A DNA stretch of 58,010 nucleotides from an uncultured bacterium (GTDB taxonomy: Bacteria > Bacillota_I > Bacilli_A > RF39 > UBA660), in assembly GCA_949296705.1 (NCBI GenBank), contig CASFOW010000024.1, positions 1 through 58,010 on the forward strand, given 5' to 3'. The position numbers were made by a program, and so were the translations under genes. Under the pieces are notes generated by a model, which saw nothing but the letters and a program-made list of their open reading frames with translations, had not been told where the DNA came from and made no database searches. Shown here piece after piece: positions 30,649-39,661 of this stretch (within the stretch, counting starts at the first letter, position 1; every line of letters begins with the position of its first letter).

Positions 30649-31653
30649 ATGGATAATCAAATTGATCAAATATTTGATAATATTAAAGAGTTAGTTATTA
30701 GTAGTAGAAATCGGGTTTATTCTGTTGTAAATACCGAAATGCTCAATTTATATTGGCATATTGGGAAAATTATTATGGATATTCAACAAGGGGAGAAAAA
30801 AGCACATTATGGCGATTATGTTTTGGAAAGATTATCAGAAAAGTTAACCGCTGAATTTGGTAAGGGATTTTCTAAAAGAAATTTAGAGAGAATGAGAAAA
30901 TTTTATCTTTACTTCCCGATTGCGACAACAGTGTCGTCGCAATTGAGTTGGTCTCACTATTTAGAGTTATTAAGAATAGAGGAAGAGCCCAAGAGAAAGT
31001 TTTATATGAATGAATGTATTAATTCGAGGTGGAGTGTAAGAGAACTACAAAGACAAAGAGATTCATTGTTATATGAACGTTTGTTATTATCTAGGAATAA
31101 GGAAAAAGTATTAGAATTATCTGAAAAAGGACAGGTGTTAAGAGAAAGTAAAGATTTAGTAAAAGATCCATTTGTATTAGAATTTTTAGATATCAAAGAA
31201 AATACCGAGTATTTAGAAAGTGATTTAGAGAAAAATATATTAGCCCATTTAAAAGAATTTTTATTGGAACTTGGTAAGGGATTTACTTATATTGGCAATC
31301 AAGTAAGGTTAACCTTAGAAGAAGATCATTTTTATCCTGATTTAGTTTTCTATAATCGTTTGTTAAAATGTTTTGTCATTATTGATTTAAAAATGGGTAA
31401 AGTAACTCCTCAGGATATTGGACAAATGCAAATGTATGTTCATTATTATGATAGAGAAATTAAACAGGAGGAGGAGAATTCAACCGTAGGAATATTACTA
31501 TCTACAACTAAAAATGAAACTGTTGTCAAATATACACTTCCAGAAGATAACAAGAATATTTTTTCTACTACTTATCAACTACATTTACCCACTGAACAAG
31601 AATTAATCACTGCCGTCGAGGAAGAAAAGAAAAATTTTGAATTAAGTCAATAA
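30649..31653 (+). CDS. YhcG-type PD-(D/E)XK nuclease family protein (DUF1016)
   Basis: This 334-residue protein matches the YhcG family: an N-terminal winged-helix-like domain with YGDYVLERLSEKLTAEFGKG and LSWSHYLELLRIEEE, then ECINSRWSVRELQRQ and a C-terminal PD-(D/E)XK core with FYPDLVFYN and FVIIDLKMGK (Asp...Asp-x-Lys) and GQMQMYVHYYDRE. The family is widespread in accessory and defence-rich regions and its exact function is unsettled. It is monocistronic with its own promoter and has a paralogue 140 bases downstream. The nuclease residues are intact. Confidence 0.88.
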   Translation: MDNQIDQIFDNIKELVISSRNRVYSVVNTEMLNLYWHIGKIIMDIQQGEKKAHYGDYVLERLSEKLTAEFGKGFSKRNLERMRKFYLYFPIATTVSSQLSWSHYLELLRIEEEPKRKFYMNECINSRWSVRELQRQRDSLLYERLLLSRNKEKVLELSEKGQVLRESKDLVKDPFVLEFLDIKENTEYLESDLEKNILAHLKEFLLELGKGFTYIGNQVRLTLEEDHFYPDLVFYNRLLKCFVIIDLKMGKVTPQDIGQMQMYVHYYDREIKQEEENSTVGILLSTTKNETVVKYTLPEDNKNIFSTTYQLHLPTEQELITAVEEEKKNFELSQ

Positions 31654-31709
31654 TAGGTGGGTTTGTTGGATAGTTAAAAAAATTTACTTTTAAATAGCCT
31701 ATATTGTCG

Positions 31710-31771
31710 AATAGAAAATTTTGTAATATGGAAGATATTTATTGTTTTTCTTACTATAATACTAATAACTA
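31710..31771 (+). repeat. Duplicated promoter region, copy 2
   Basis: This is the second copy of the 62-base segment. The first 18 and last 21 bases match copy 1 and the middle 23 bases have diverged. TATAAT is at 31755-31760. Confidence 0.75.
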
Positions 31772-31790
31772 AATTATAGGAGGAATTTAT

Positions 31791-32858
31791 ATGAATACTA
31801 ATAAAACAGAAAAACCAATGTTTGATGAGAAGATTGTAGACGGTTTATTTAATCAGATTGAAAAAATTATTGTAGAAAATAAAACTAAGATGACCTATCA
31901 GATTAATCATACTTTAGTGAATACTTATTTTACTATTGGTAAAATTATTGTGGAAAATGAACAAAATGGTAATATTCGGGCGGAATATGGTAAAGATGTA
32001 TTAAAAAATTTATCTAAGAAGTTAACAAATAAATATGGGACAGGGTTTAGTAGAAGCGGATTGCAAAATATGAGGCTATTTTATATTCGTTATAAGAATT
32101 GCCACCCACTGGCTGGCAAATTGAGTTGGTCCCATTATTGTTATTTGATTTACATCGAAGATGATAGGGAAAGAAACTTTTATGAAAAAGAATGCATTAA
32201 TTCTGGGTGGTCAAAAAGAGAATTGAAAAGACAGATAGATTCTTTATTGTTTCAAAGATTATTACTGTCTAATGGCAGAAAGAATATTGAAAAAGTTTAT
32301 GAATTATCGAAAAAAGGTAATGAAATTAGTAGTCCTAGTGATATATTGAAAGAGCCTTATGTCTTTGAATTTTTAGGTATTAAAGAAGAAAAACCTGTTC
32401 GAGAGAGTGAATTAGAAAAAAATTTACTTCATCATTTATCTTCATTTCTATTAGAGTTAGGAAAAGGTTTTATGTATGTTGGTCATCAAATGAGAATTAC
32501 TTTAGATAATAATACTCATTATTATGTTGATTTAGTATTCTATAATAAAATTTTAAGATCCTATGTTTTGATTGATTTAAAAAGCGAAAAAATGAAACCG
32601 GAATATGTTGGTCAAATGAATATGTATATTAATTATTATAATAGTGAAGTAAAAGATGAATTTGATCAAGAGACAATTGGAATTATTTTGTGTGCAGGTA
32701 AGAAAGATGTTACGATGGAATATGTTTTAGGTGGCTTATCCAATAAAGTGTTTGCTTCTACTTATACCTATTATATTCCCAATCGAGAGGAATTAATTAA
32801 CGAGGTAGAAAGAATATTGAGTGAACATTTGTTTAATCAAGATAATTTAACGGATTGA
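31791..32858 (+). CDS. Second YhcG-type PD-(D/E)XK nuclease family protein
   Basis: This 355-residue paralogue of the preceding gene has the same motif order: YGKDVLKNLSKKLTNKYGTG, LSWSHYCYLIYIEDD, ECINSGWSKRELKRQ, then YYVDLVFYN and YVLIDLKSEK and GQMNMYINYYNSE. The catalytic Asp and Asp-x-Lys are kept. The two are clearly diverged, so the duplication is not recent, or one copy came from outside. AGGAGG precedes the ATG. Each copy has its own version of the same promoter region, suggesting a duplication that included regulation or a shared regulator. Confidence 0.87.
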   Translation: MNTNKTEKPMFDEKIVDGLFNQIEKIIVENKTKMTYQINHTLVNTYFTIGKIIVENEQNGNIRAEYGKDVLKNLSKKLTNKYGTGFSRSGLQNMRLFYIRYKNCHPLAGKLSWSHYCYLIYIEDDRERNFYEKECINSGWSKRELKRQIDSLLFQRLLLSNGRKNIEKVYELSKKGNEISSPSDILKEPYVFEFLGIKEEKPVRESELEKNLLHHLSSFLLELGKGFMYVGHQMRITLDNNTHYYVDLVFYNKILRSYVLIDLKSEKMKPEYVGQMNMYINYYNSEVKDEFDQETIGIILCAGKKDVTMEYVLGGLSNKVFASTYTYYIPNREELINEVERILSEHLFNQDNLTD

Positions 32859-32922
32859 GGGTAAAAAGTATTCACCTTTCTTTTTTTCTGATATAATGGT
32901 TTTATAGTAGGAGAATAGGGTT

Positions 32923-33645
32923 ATGAAAGTCTTAGAAGCGGTAGGGGTTAGGAAAAAATTTCATCGGAAAGAAGTATTACATGGTATTGATATTACTTTA
33001 GAAGAAGGGGAGATTGTAGGCTTTGTTGGTCCGAATGGGGCGGGGAAATCTACTTTTATTAAATCAGTGTTAGGACTATATCATCTAGATGGTGGTAGTA
33101 TTCAAATTTGTGATTATGATGTTAAAAAGGATTTTGAAAAAGCATTAAGAAATGTTGGATGTATTGTAGAAAATCCGGATATGTATCAGAATATTTCTGG
33201 GTGGAAAAATCTTCAAATTTGTGCGTTAATGAATGGAATTTCTCATCCTAAGAATTTAGAAGTATTAGTAAAACTAGTTCATTTAGAAGAAGCTATTCAT
33301 CATAAAGTAAAAACATATTCATTAGGAATGAAACAGCGACTAGGCTTGGCACAAGCTTTACTCAATCATCCTAAGTTACTTATTTTGGATGAACCAACGA
33401 ACGGTTTAGATCCTTTAGGTATTAAAGAACTTAGGGAAATACTAAAACGGATTAACCAAGAATACAAGATGACGATTTTTATTTCCAGTCATATTCTATC
33501 AGAAATAGAAAATGTCTGTGATCGGGTGATTTTGATTCAAGAGGGAAAAATTATTGAAAATATTGTGGTATCGGAAATCAAAGATAAGAACATTAGTTTA
33601 GAAGATGAATTTTTGACTAAGACTCTTAAGCAGGATGGTGAGTAA
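32923..33645 (+). CDS. ABC transporter ATP-binding protein
   Basis: This 240-residue ATPase is of the BcrA/CcmA-like class. Walker A is GPNGAGKST, the signature is YSLGMKQRL and Walker B is LLILDEPTNGLDP, with the H-loop in ISSHIL. Together with the downstream permease it forms a two-component exporter of the ABC-2 type, as used for bacteriocin resistance or lipid and peptide export. A TATAAT lies about 30 bases upstream. The stop overlaps the region of the permease start, so the two are coupled. Substrate cannot be inferred. Confidence 0.92.
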   Translation: MKVLEAVGVRKKFHRKEVLHGIDITLEEGEIVGFVGPNGAGKSTFIKSVLGLYHLDGGSIQICDYDVKKDFEKALRNVGCIVENPDMYQNISGWKNLQICALMNGISHPKNLEVLVKLVHLEEAIHHKVKTYSLGMKQRLGLAQALLNHPKLLILDEPTNGLDPLGIKELREILKRINQEYKMTIFISSHILSEIENVCDRVILIQEGKIIENIVVSEIKDKNISLEDEFLTKTLKQDGE

Positions 33646-33646
33646 G

Positions 33647-35290
33647 ATGCAGTTATTACGATTAATTCGTTGTGAATTTATTAAACATTTTTCTTGGAGA
33701 AAAACGATTGTTATTTTTCTTGTTTTGATTTTATCTTGTTTTGGTTTGATGAAAATGGAATCGTTCTTTGGTTCTAACCGTTCTTATACTTCACCCATTT
33801 ATATCGAAGAATTTGATGAAGCTTATCAAAAAGCAAATAAAACATTAGAAGAAGATGCTAATTTTGTGAATGTTGGAGTAGCAGAAGTTTTTTCTAGGTT
33901 AGAAAAAGCTTACCAAGATACCATTCAGTTACTGGGAAATGGTAGTGATAAATCTTGTTGGCAACACGATGCTTTATCTAGTTTAAATTCTGCTCTTATT
34001 CATTTAGTTGTTTTAGAACAAATACAAGCTAATTGGGATAATTCTCTTTTTATGGAAGAAGTTTCTTCTTTAGCTCAAGAAAAAGATCATTATGAACTGT
34101 ATTATGGAAAAGTAGCGAGTTATACGAATCAGTTGAAAGAAGCTATTTCCTTATCACCAACCGAGTTTTCTCGTGACTTTACTTATTACCGTGAGTATGT
34201 TGATTTAGTGACTAGAGCCTTAGAGGAGAATGCCTATTATCTTTATATCGAAGCCGTTTATCAGACCAATTTATATTATGCTACTGTTTTTGATAGAGAA
34301 ATTGATAAGGATACTCTAGCCATTTATCAGATGATTATCGATGAAAAAATCATGGATGATAGTGATTACCGAGTAGTTAATGCCCAACAATATTTAGAGG
34401 TAATTAATCGTGAGATTATAGCTCCAACTTTAGAAGAATATCATCAATCTCCTAGTCAGGCTAGCTATGAAAATGTTAAGACGTATTATAGAAAGTTAAA
34501 TGAAGATTTTGATGCGAAAGAACAAATTCTTTATTATGCTATAGAACATGATTTAAAACATGATTTATATTATCCATCAAACTATGATTCTCTTTATTCT
34601 TATCAAACAGCTAAGAATTTTTTGAATCAGGGACTTCATTTAATTGTGATTGTGATTTTTATTGTCGCCATTACCCATGCGGGCATTACTTCTCGTGAGC
34701 ATGATAGTGGAACGGTAAAATTATTACTTTCTAAGCCAGTTAAAAGATCAAAAATTTTACTTTCTAAATTTTTATATTTAATTATAGAAACCTTTATTCT
34801 ATGGTTGATTGCTTCATTTATCTTATTTGTTTTAGTGGGAATTTCCTATGGATTTGGCGAACTCTTTACCCTTAAACTTATCTTTTTTGGCGGTGAGGTT
34901 AGAGAAATTCCTTACTTTTTATGGTATTTAGGTAATATGATTGTTGGGATGATTCCGGCCACATTCTTCTTAAGTTTAATCTTATTTTTGTCTAGTATTA
35001 CGTTAAGTACCGCTTTAACGGCTAGTGTTAGTTCTATTTTAACTTTATTCTCGATGATGATTTGGATTTTAGTTTCTAATTTTGGCTTTACTTTCTTAAA
35101 AATTTTCTGTTATACACCAATAGCTTATTTAGATTATTGGTTGGTTACTTATCACAGTGAGTATTATTTAGACTCTTGTATGCTTACTGGAGTTTATGAA
35201 CCGTTTGGTTTAATAATCAGTTTGGTTCTTAGTTTGTTTATTTATTTTTTAACAGTCTTTATTTATACGAAGCGAGATATTAAGAATTAA
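33647..35290 (+). CDS. ABC-2 type transporter permease
   Basis: This is a 547-residue membrane partner of the preceding ATPase. One N-terminal membrane helix (about 19-34) is followed by an unusually long external domain of about 300 residues. A block of about five helices then begins at LNQGLHLIVIVIFIVAITHAGI. The motif TSREHDSGTVKLLLSKPVKRSKILLSK between helices is the ABC-2 permease signature. The ATG at 33647, after GGTGAG, is preferred to one 12 bases earlier. The large ectodomain resembles permeases that sense or bind extracellular ligands. No histidine kinase or response regulator is beside it. Confidence 0.85.
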   Translation: MQLLRLIRCEFIKHFSWRKTIVIFLVLILSCFGLMKMESFFGSNRSYTSPIYIEEFDEAYQKANKTLEEDANFVNVGVAEVFSRLEKAYQDTIQLLGNGSDKSCWQHDALSSLNSALIHLVVLEQIQANWDNSLFMEEVSSLAQEKDHYELYYGKVASYTNQLKEAISLSPTEFSRDFTYYREYVDLVTRALEENAYYLYIEAVYQTNLYYATVFDREIDKDTLAIYQMIIDEKIMDDSDYRVVNAQQYLEVINREIIAPTLEEYHQSPSQASYENVKTYYRKLNEDFDAKEQILYYAIEHDLKHDLYYPSNYDSLYSYQTAKNFLNQGLHLIVIVIFIVAITHAGITSREHDSGTVKLLLSKPVKRSKILLSKFLYLIIETFILWLIASFILFVLVGISYGFGELFTLKLIFFGGEVREIPYFLWYLGNMIVGMIPATFFLSLILFLSSITLSTALTASVSSILTLFSMMIWILVSNFGFTFLKIFCYTPIAYLDYWLVTYHSEYYLDSCMLTGVYEPFGLIISLVLSLFIYFLTVFIYTKRDIKN

Positions 35291-35301
35291 CTTTATAGGA
35301 A

Positions 35302-35330
35302 GTAAGAAATTTTCTTCTTACAGTTTTGTT
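35302..35330 (+). terminator. Terminator of the ABC operon
   Basis: GTAAGAA (35302-35308) pairs with TTCTTAC (35315-35321), followed by AGTTTTGTT. Confidence 0.5.
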
Positions 35331-35391
35331 ATATTTACTCCTTGTTTTTTTAATTGTGTTATACTAATTAGTAATGAAAAGAGTGGTGTTG

Positions 35392-37764
35392 ATGGGAAGT
35401 AGAATAAAACGTTATTCCCCTCTTCCAACAGAGGGTTTAAATCAAAAACAAGTAGAAGAAAGAATAAATAATGGCTTAGTTAATTATGATAATCAACCGG
35501 CAACTAAATCAATTCCTCAAATTATTCGGGATAATGTATTTACGTATTTCAATTTTTTAAATTTTGCTTTAGGTCTTGCGATTCTAGTTGCTGGTTCTTT
35601 TCAAGGGGAAATGATTGAAGCGGTTAAAAACTGTTTGTTTTTAGGTGTTGCGATTTGTAATACAATAATTAGTATCATTCAAGAAGTGATTTCTAAACGG
35701 ATTATTGATCGCCTATCGGTACTAGCTTCAAATAAAGCGACTGTGATTCGTGATAGTAAATTAGTTGAAGTAGGAATTGAAGAGATTGTTTTAGATGATG
35801 TGTTATCGCTTAAACTAGGAAATCAAGTGGTAACGGATGCGATCGTTTTAGAAGGTGAAGTAGAAGTTAATGAGGCTTTTTTGACAGGAGAAGTAGATCC
35901 AATTGTGAAAAAGGCAGGAGATATGCTATTATCTGGTAGTTTTATTGTAAGTGGTGAATGTGTAGCTAGAGTAGAACATATTGGTGGAGAAAATTATATT
36001 TCTGTTATTTCTAGTGAAGCCAAATATAAGAAAAAAGTAAACTCAATGATTATGCATTCTTTTGAGAAGTTATTGAAAATATTATCGATTTTGATTGTAC
36101 CAATTGGAATTTTGTTTTTCTTTAATCAATATTCGATTATGGAAAACATGGTAGATGCGACTTTTTCTACTGTTGCGGCAGTTATTGGCATGATTCCAGA
36201 AGGGTTAGTGTTACTTACTAGTTCAGTAATGGCAGTTAGTGTTATTCGTCTTTCTAAATATAAAGTTTTGGTTCAACAGTTATATTGTATTGAAATTTTG
36301 GCACGTGTCAATGTGATTTGTTTAGATAAAACAGGAACAATTACCGAGGGAAAGATGGATGTTGTAGATGTTATTCCCTATAAAAACCAAGATAGAAAAG
36401 AGTTATTCACTTATTTGAAGGAGTTAGGAAACTCTTTTGGTAAAGATACACCAACGATGCGAGCGATTATCGATTTTTTTGGTAAGCAAGATAAGTATGT
36501 AGAAACTGGAAAAATTCCTTTTTCATCAGTGCGAAAATTTTCAGCCGTTTCTTACACAGAGCAAGGCTCATTTTATATTGGTGCGCCCGAGTTTGTTTTA
36601 GGTGAAGATATTCAACAAGTTCAAGAACTTTTAGATCAATATGTTGGAGATTATCGAGTACTTGTTGTAGCTAGAAATTTTAAACCACTAACAGAACATC
36701 CAGAAAATTTAAAAGTATTGGGTTTTCTTTTAATTCAAGATCGAATTCGATCTGATGCGAAAGAGACTTTGTCTTATTTTAAGGAACAAGGAGTTTTATT
36801 GAAGATTATTTCTGGAGATAATTATCAGACCGTAGAAAGTATCGCTCGTCGGGCGGGAATGGATAACGTAAAAGGAATTGATATGACTACGGTAAGAGAT
36901 GAAGATTTTGAAGATATTGTTACACAGTATAATGTTTTTGGAAGAGTTACCCCGATACAAAAGAAAAAGTTAATTCAAGCATTGAAGAAGAAAAAGTATA
37001 CAGTAGGTATGGTAGGGGATGGGGTAAATGATGTCCTTGCTTTAAAAGAATCCGATTGTAGTATTGCGATGGCTAGTGGAAGTGATGCTGCTCGTAATGT
37101 TAGTGAACTTGTTCTTTTGGATTCTAACTTTGCTTCGATGCCTAAGATTGTTGCCGAGGGAAGAAGAATTATTAATAATATTGAACGAAGTAGTTCTCTT
37201 CTTTTATCTAAGACAATATTTACCCTACTTTTAATCGCCATTTGTGTTTTTATTTCTTCTGAATACTTTTTTATTCCTATTCAACTTACGTTAATTACCA
37301 TGTTTACAATTGGAATTCCCTCTTTTATCTTAGCATTAGAACCAAATCATGATTTAGTAGAAGGAAACTTTTTATTAAAAGTAGTCAGTCGAAGTTTACC
37401 GGCAGCTTTAACAGTAGCTTTTAATGTCATTATGGTATTACTATTTCAATATGTTTTCCATTTATCTGAGAAAATCGTTTCTAGTTTAGTTATTTTTTTA
37501 ACAGCAATGACTGGCTTTATTTTACTTTATCGAATTTGTCAGCCATTTAATCGCTTGCGTCGTATTTTGTTTGTTCTTTTAGTTTTAGGTTTTGTTTATG
37601 GTTCAATATTTCAATCTGATTTCTTTAATATTCATGGCGTTACAGTAGAGATTGCTCTTATTTTTCTAGTGTTGTTACTTTCTTCTTTGTATGTATTTAA
37701 TAAACTTAGTTTAACGGTAGGAGCTTGGTTAGAGAAAAAAGGGTGGTTACATACGAAAGAATGA
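35392..37764 (+). CDS. CtpE/Exp7-like cation-transporting P-type ATPase
   Basis: This 790-residue P-type ATPase has the phosphorylated Asp in DKTGTITEG (D312), the actuator loop LTGEVDP (replacing TGES) and the hinge GDGVNDVLALKESD. The membrane motif is GMIPEGLVLLTS, as in the CtpE and CaxP/Exp7 group (PEGL), which are calcium-linked transporters. No N-terminal heavy-metal domain or CPC motif is present. An ATG lies 18 bases further upstream, but it falls where transcription from TATACT (35360-35365) should begin. The ATG at 35392 has AGTGGTG in front. Ion choice is from family resemblance. Confidence 0.85.
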   Translation: MGSRIKRYSPLPTEGLNQKQVEERINNGLVNYDNQPATKSIPQIIRDNVFTYFNFLNFALGLAILVAGSFQGEMIEAVKNCLFLGVAICNTIISIIQEVISKRIIDRLSVLASNKATVIRDSKLVEVGIEEIVLDDVLSLKLGNQVVTDAIVLEGEVEVNEAFLTGEVDPIVKKAGDMLLSGSFIVSGECVARVEHIGGENYISVISSEAKYKKKVNSMIMHSFEKLLKILSILIVPIGILFFFNQYSIMENMVDATFSTVAAVIGMIPEGLVLLTSSVMAVSVIRLSKYKVLVQQLYCIEILARVNVICLDKTGTITEGKMDVVDVIPYKNQDRKELFTYLKELGNSFGKDTPTMRAIIDFFGKQDKYVETGKIPFSSVRKFSAVSYTEQGSFYIGAPEFVLGEDIQQVQELLDQYVGDYRVLVVARNFKPLTEHPENLKVLGFLLIQDRIRSDAKETLSYFKEQGVLLKIISGDNYQTVESIARRAGMDNVKGIDMTTVRDEDFEDIVTQYNVFGRVTPIQKKKLIQALKKKKYTVGMVGDGVNDVLALKESDCSIAMASGSDAARNVSELVLLDSNFASMPKIVAEGRRIINNIERSSSLLLSKTIFTLLLIAICVFISSEYFFIPIQLTLITMFTIGIPSFILALEPNHDLVEGNFLLKVVSRSLPAALTVAFNVIMVLLFQYVFHLSEKIVSSLVIFLTAMTGFILLYRICQPFNRLRRILFVLLVLGFVYGSIFQSDFFNIHGVTVEIALIFLVLLLSSLYVFNKLSLTVGAWLEKKGWLHTKE

Positions 37765-37793
37765 TTGCTTTTTCTTTATATTTTCGTTATAGT
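37765..37793 (+). promoter_or_regulatory. Sigma-A promoter of the 447-residue protein gene
   Basis: TTGCTT (37765-37770), 17-base spacer, TATAGT (37788-37793). Confidence 0.6.
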
Positions 37794-37813
37794 ATTAATA
37801 GGGGGAAATAGGT

Positions 37814-39157
37814 ATGGTAGTAGAGAAAAAAGAAAATACCAAGGATATGGATATACAGAAAAAGGAACTCGAGAAAAAAATAGAAATATTTAAGAAAAAT
37901 GAAGATGCAGTTTATGATTTACTTGCTCTTTATGAGCATTTAATTTCTACTAAGAAACCACTAAAAGATTCTTTTCTTTTATGTTTGTTAGTAGATAAAT
38001 TAATCCACGATTGGATGGATCCTGATGTGGTCTTTATCCCACTTGAGAAGGGTGGACCTTCTTGGCATCTCGAACATTTACGTAATGAATATTTGAAAGT
38101 GAAAGAAGAAATAGAACAGTGTCCTAGTTTAGAGTTAAAAGAGGAATTTTCTCTTTCTGAAAGAAGGGAACAGGCTTTAGATATGTTAAGATCATTATCT
38201 TGGCGAGTAAAGGGTACTGGGGAGAAAGACGATATTAGTGAAATTAGTTTTTCTGATTTATGTTTAGATGCTTCTTTTTTTCATGTAGTTGTTGAGGTGT
38301 TGCTTTCTGATATTTCTTTTGAGCGGCGATTGATGTTATTTGAGTTATTGTGTCAAAAAGGAGTAGAAAAGAGGAATCTTGAATTTTTAGAATACTTTTT
38401 TGATCAAGATAGCCAAGGGTTAAGAAGAAGAAACAAAGACGAAGTTATAGAAAAGAAAAAATCTTTATTTGGTGCCTTTGTTAACAGTAAAGGAAGTTAC
38501 TCTTTTTTAGAGTTTATCAATGAACTAAAGAAACAGAAAATGTATGGTTGGTTTGTTCATTTTCAAAAGATGGGAATCGACGTTAATAGGTATTGTTGGG
38601 ATAGTTCTTCTCTTAAATTAAATCGAGAATGTGGTGAAGTTTCTATCGTTAGCTTCATTGCCAAAGAAAAGTATTTTTATCCTTTTCGCTATTTATATGA
38701 AGATCCTAGTTATCAAAAGTTACCAGATAGGATAAGAAAGAATAATGATTTAGCAATTGTTCAACAATTACAGTTTTTTGATTTATTAAATTTTATTAAT
38801 CTATCTAGTTTTCAAATGACTATAGATTTAGTTCCGGCAATTATGGATAGAATTTTTGAACAAGAGAGAATTGTTCTACGACCTGATTTTAAAATTTCTA
38901 TTATGGAATGTTTAATGGCACGAAGAGAAAAAGCTTCTAATCCCAAAGAATATCGACGTTTGTCGCAGGTGTTAACTGCCATTAATGACGCGCCTGATTA
39001 TTTCGATGAGATGAAAAAGCTAGAACAGGAAAAACAAAAATTGATTCAGAAAAGACAGGAAGTAGTAAGTAAATTAAGCAATTTAAACGAGATTTTACAA
39101 GATCAGGTACCGGGAAAGAGAATAATTAAAAATTTAGAGTTTCATAAGAAGTTTTAA
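37814..39157 (+). CDS. Unknown 447-residue soluble protein with coiled-coil ends
   Basis: I do not recognise this protein. It is highly charged and mostly helical. The first 35 residues (KKENTKDMDIQKKELEKKIEIFKK) and the last 50 (KKLEQEKQKLIQKRQEVVSKLSNL) are likely coiled coils. The middle has short helical pairs with an ankyrin-like look, for example MYGWFVHFQKMGIDVN, but too irregular for a firm call. There is no signal peptide or membrane helix. AGGGGG precedes the ATG and a terminator overlaps its stop, so it is monocistronic. It lies just upstream of the spoIIAA-sigF pair, with no evident functional tie. Confidence 0.65.
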   Translation: MVVEKKENTKDMDIQKKELEKKIEIFKKNEDAVYDLLALYEHLISTKKPLKDSFLLCLLVDKLIHDWMDPDVVFIPLEKGGPSWHLEHLRNEYLKVKEEIEQCPSLELKEEFSLSERREQALDMLRSLSWRVKGTGEKDDISEISFSDLCLDASFFHVVVEVLLSDISFERRLMLFELLCQKGVEKRNLEFLEYFFDQDSQGLRRRNKDEVIEKKKSLFGAFVNSKGSYSFLEFINELKKQKMYGWFVHFQKMGIDVNRYCWDSSSLKLNRECGEVSIVSFIAKEKYFYPFRYLYEDPSYQKLPDRIRKNNDLAIVQQLQFFDLLNFINLSSFQMTIDLVPAIMDRIFEQERIVLRPDFKISIMECLMARREKASNPKEYRRLSQVLTAINDAPDYFDEMKKLEQEKQKLIQKRQEVVSKLSNLNEILQDQVPGKRIIKNLEFHKKF

Positions 39158-39171
39158 TGACTTCTTTTTTT
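39146..39171 (+). terminator. Terminator overlapping the stop of the 447-residue protein gene
   Basis: AAGAAGT (39146-39152) pairs with ACTTCTT (39160-39166), followed by a T-run. It argues against any coding start of the next gene inside this hairpin. Confidence 0.65.
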
Positions 39172-39255
39172 AAAACTTTTAAGAAGTTTTGTCGAAGTTG
39201 TATAATTTTTTTGAAAAGTGGTCTATATTTAATATACAAGAATAAGAGGTGGATT

Positions 39256-39606
39256 ATGTTCCAAATCGATATGGAGTTTGTGCACGGAATGTTGTTTGTA
39301 CGATTAGAAGGAGTTCTTAGTAAACGGACATCAAAAGAGTTAAATGAAGTATTAGATCGGATGATTCACGTTCATGGAGTACGTTATTTTGTGATTAATT
39401 TAGAAAATTTATCTTTTCTCGATGAAGAAGGGGTTAAAGTGATTATGAGTCACTACCATGATATTGTTTTACATGATGGTAGATTAATTGTCTGTGGGGA
39501 TAAGTCACATTTAAATCAAAAAGTAGCGGATGAATTAGATCAAGCATTGCCGGATGTGGAGAGGAGTAGTGATGAATTAAGTGCCTTTCGTTTAATCCAT
39601 ATTTAG
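39256..39606 (+). CDS. spoIIAA: SpoIIAA-like STAS protein with altered phosphosite
   Basis: This 116-residue STAS-domain protein resembles the anti-anti-sigma factor SpoIIAA along its whole length: VRLEGVLSKRTSKELNEVLDRM, then FVINLENLSFLDEEGVKVIM and GRLIVCG. In SpoIIAA the loop is D-S-S-G and the first Ser is phosphorylated by the kinase SpoIIAB. Here it is D-E-E-G (56-59), so it cannot be phosphorylated there and may mimic the phosphorylated form. The ATG at 39256 has AAGAGGTGG; an upstream extension overlaps a terminator. It lies 55 bases before the sigma factor, with no spoIIAB between. Its role in this species is uncertain. Confidence 0.8.
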   Translation: MFQIDMEFVHGMLFVRLEGVLSKRTSKELNEVLDRMIHVHGVRYFVINLENLSFLDEEGVKVIMSHYHDIVLHDGRLIVCGDKSHLNQKVADELDQALPDVERSSDELSAFRLIHI

Positions 39607-39661
39607 TTTGTAGGTAGTTGTAGGTCGCAGTCCTTAAATAAAATAGGATAAGGGTGAAAAT

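Noticed and set aside
39157-39255. A longer start for the SpoIIAA-like protein at 39157
   Set aside because: It overlaps the terminator hairpin of the previous gene and the ATG at 39256 has a good Shine-Dalgarno.
39607-39661. A hidden spoIIAB between spoIIAA and sigF
   Set aside because: The gap is only 55 bases.
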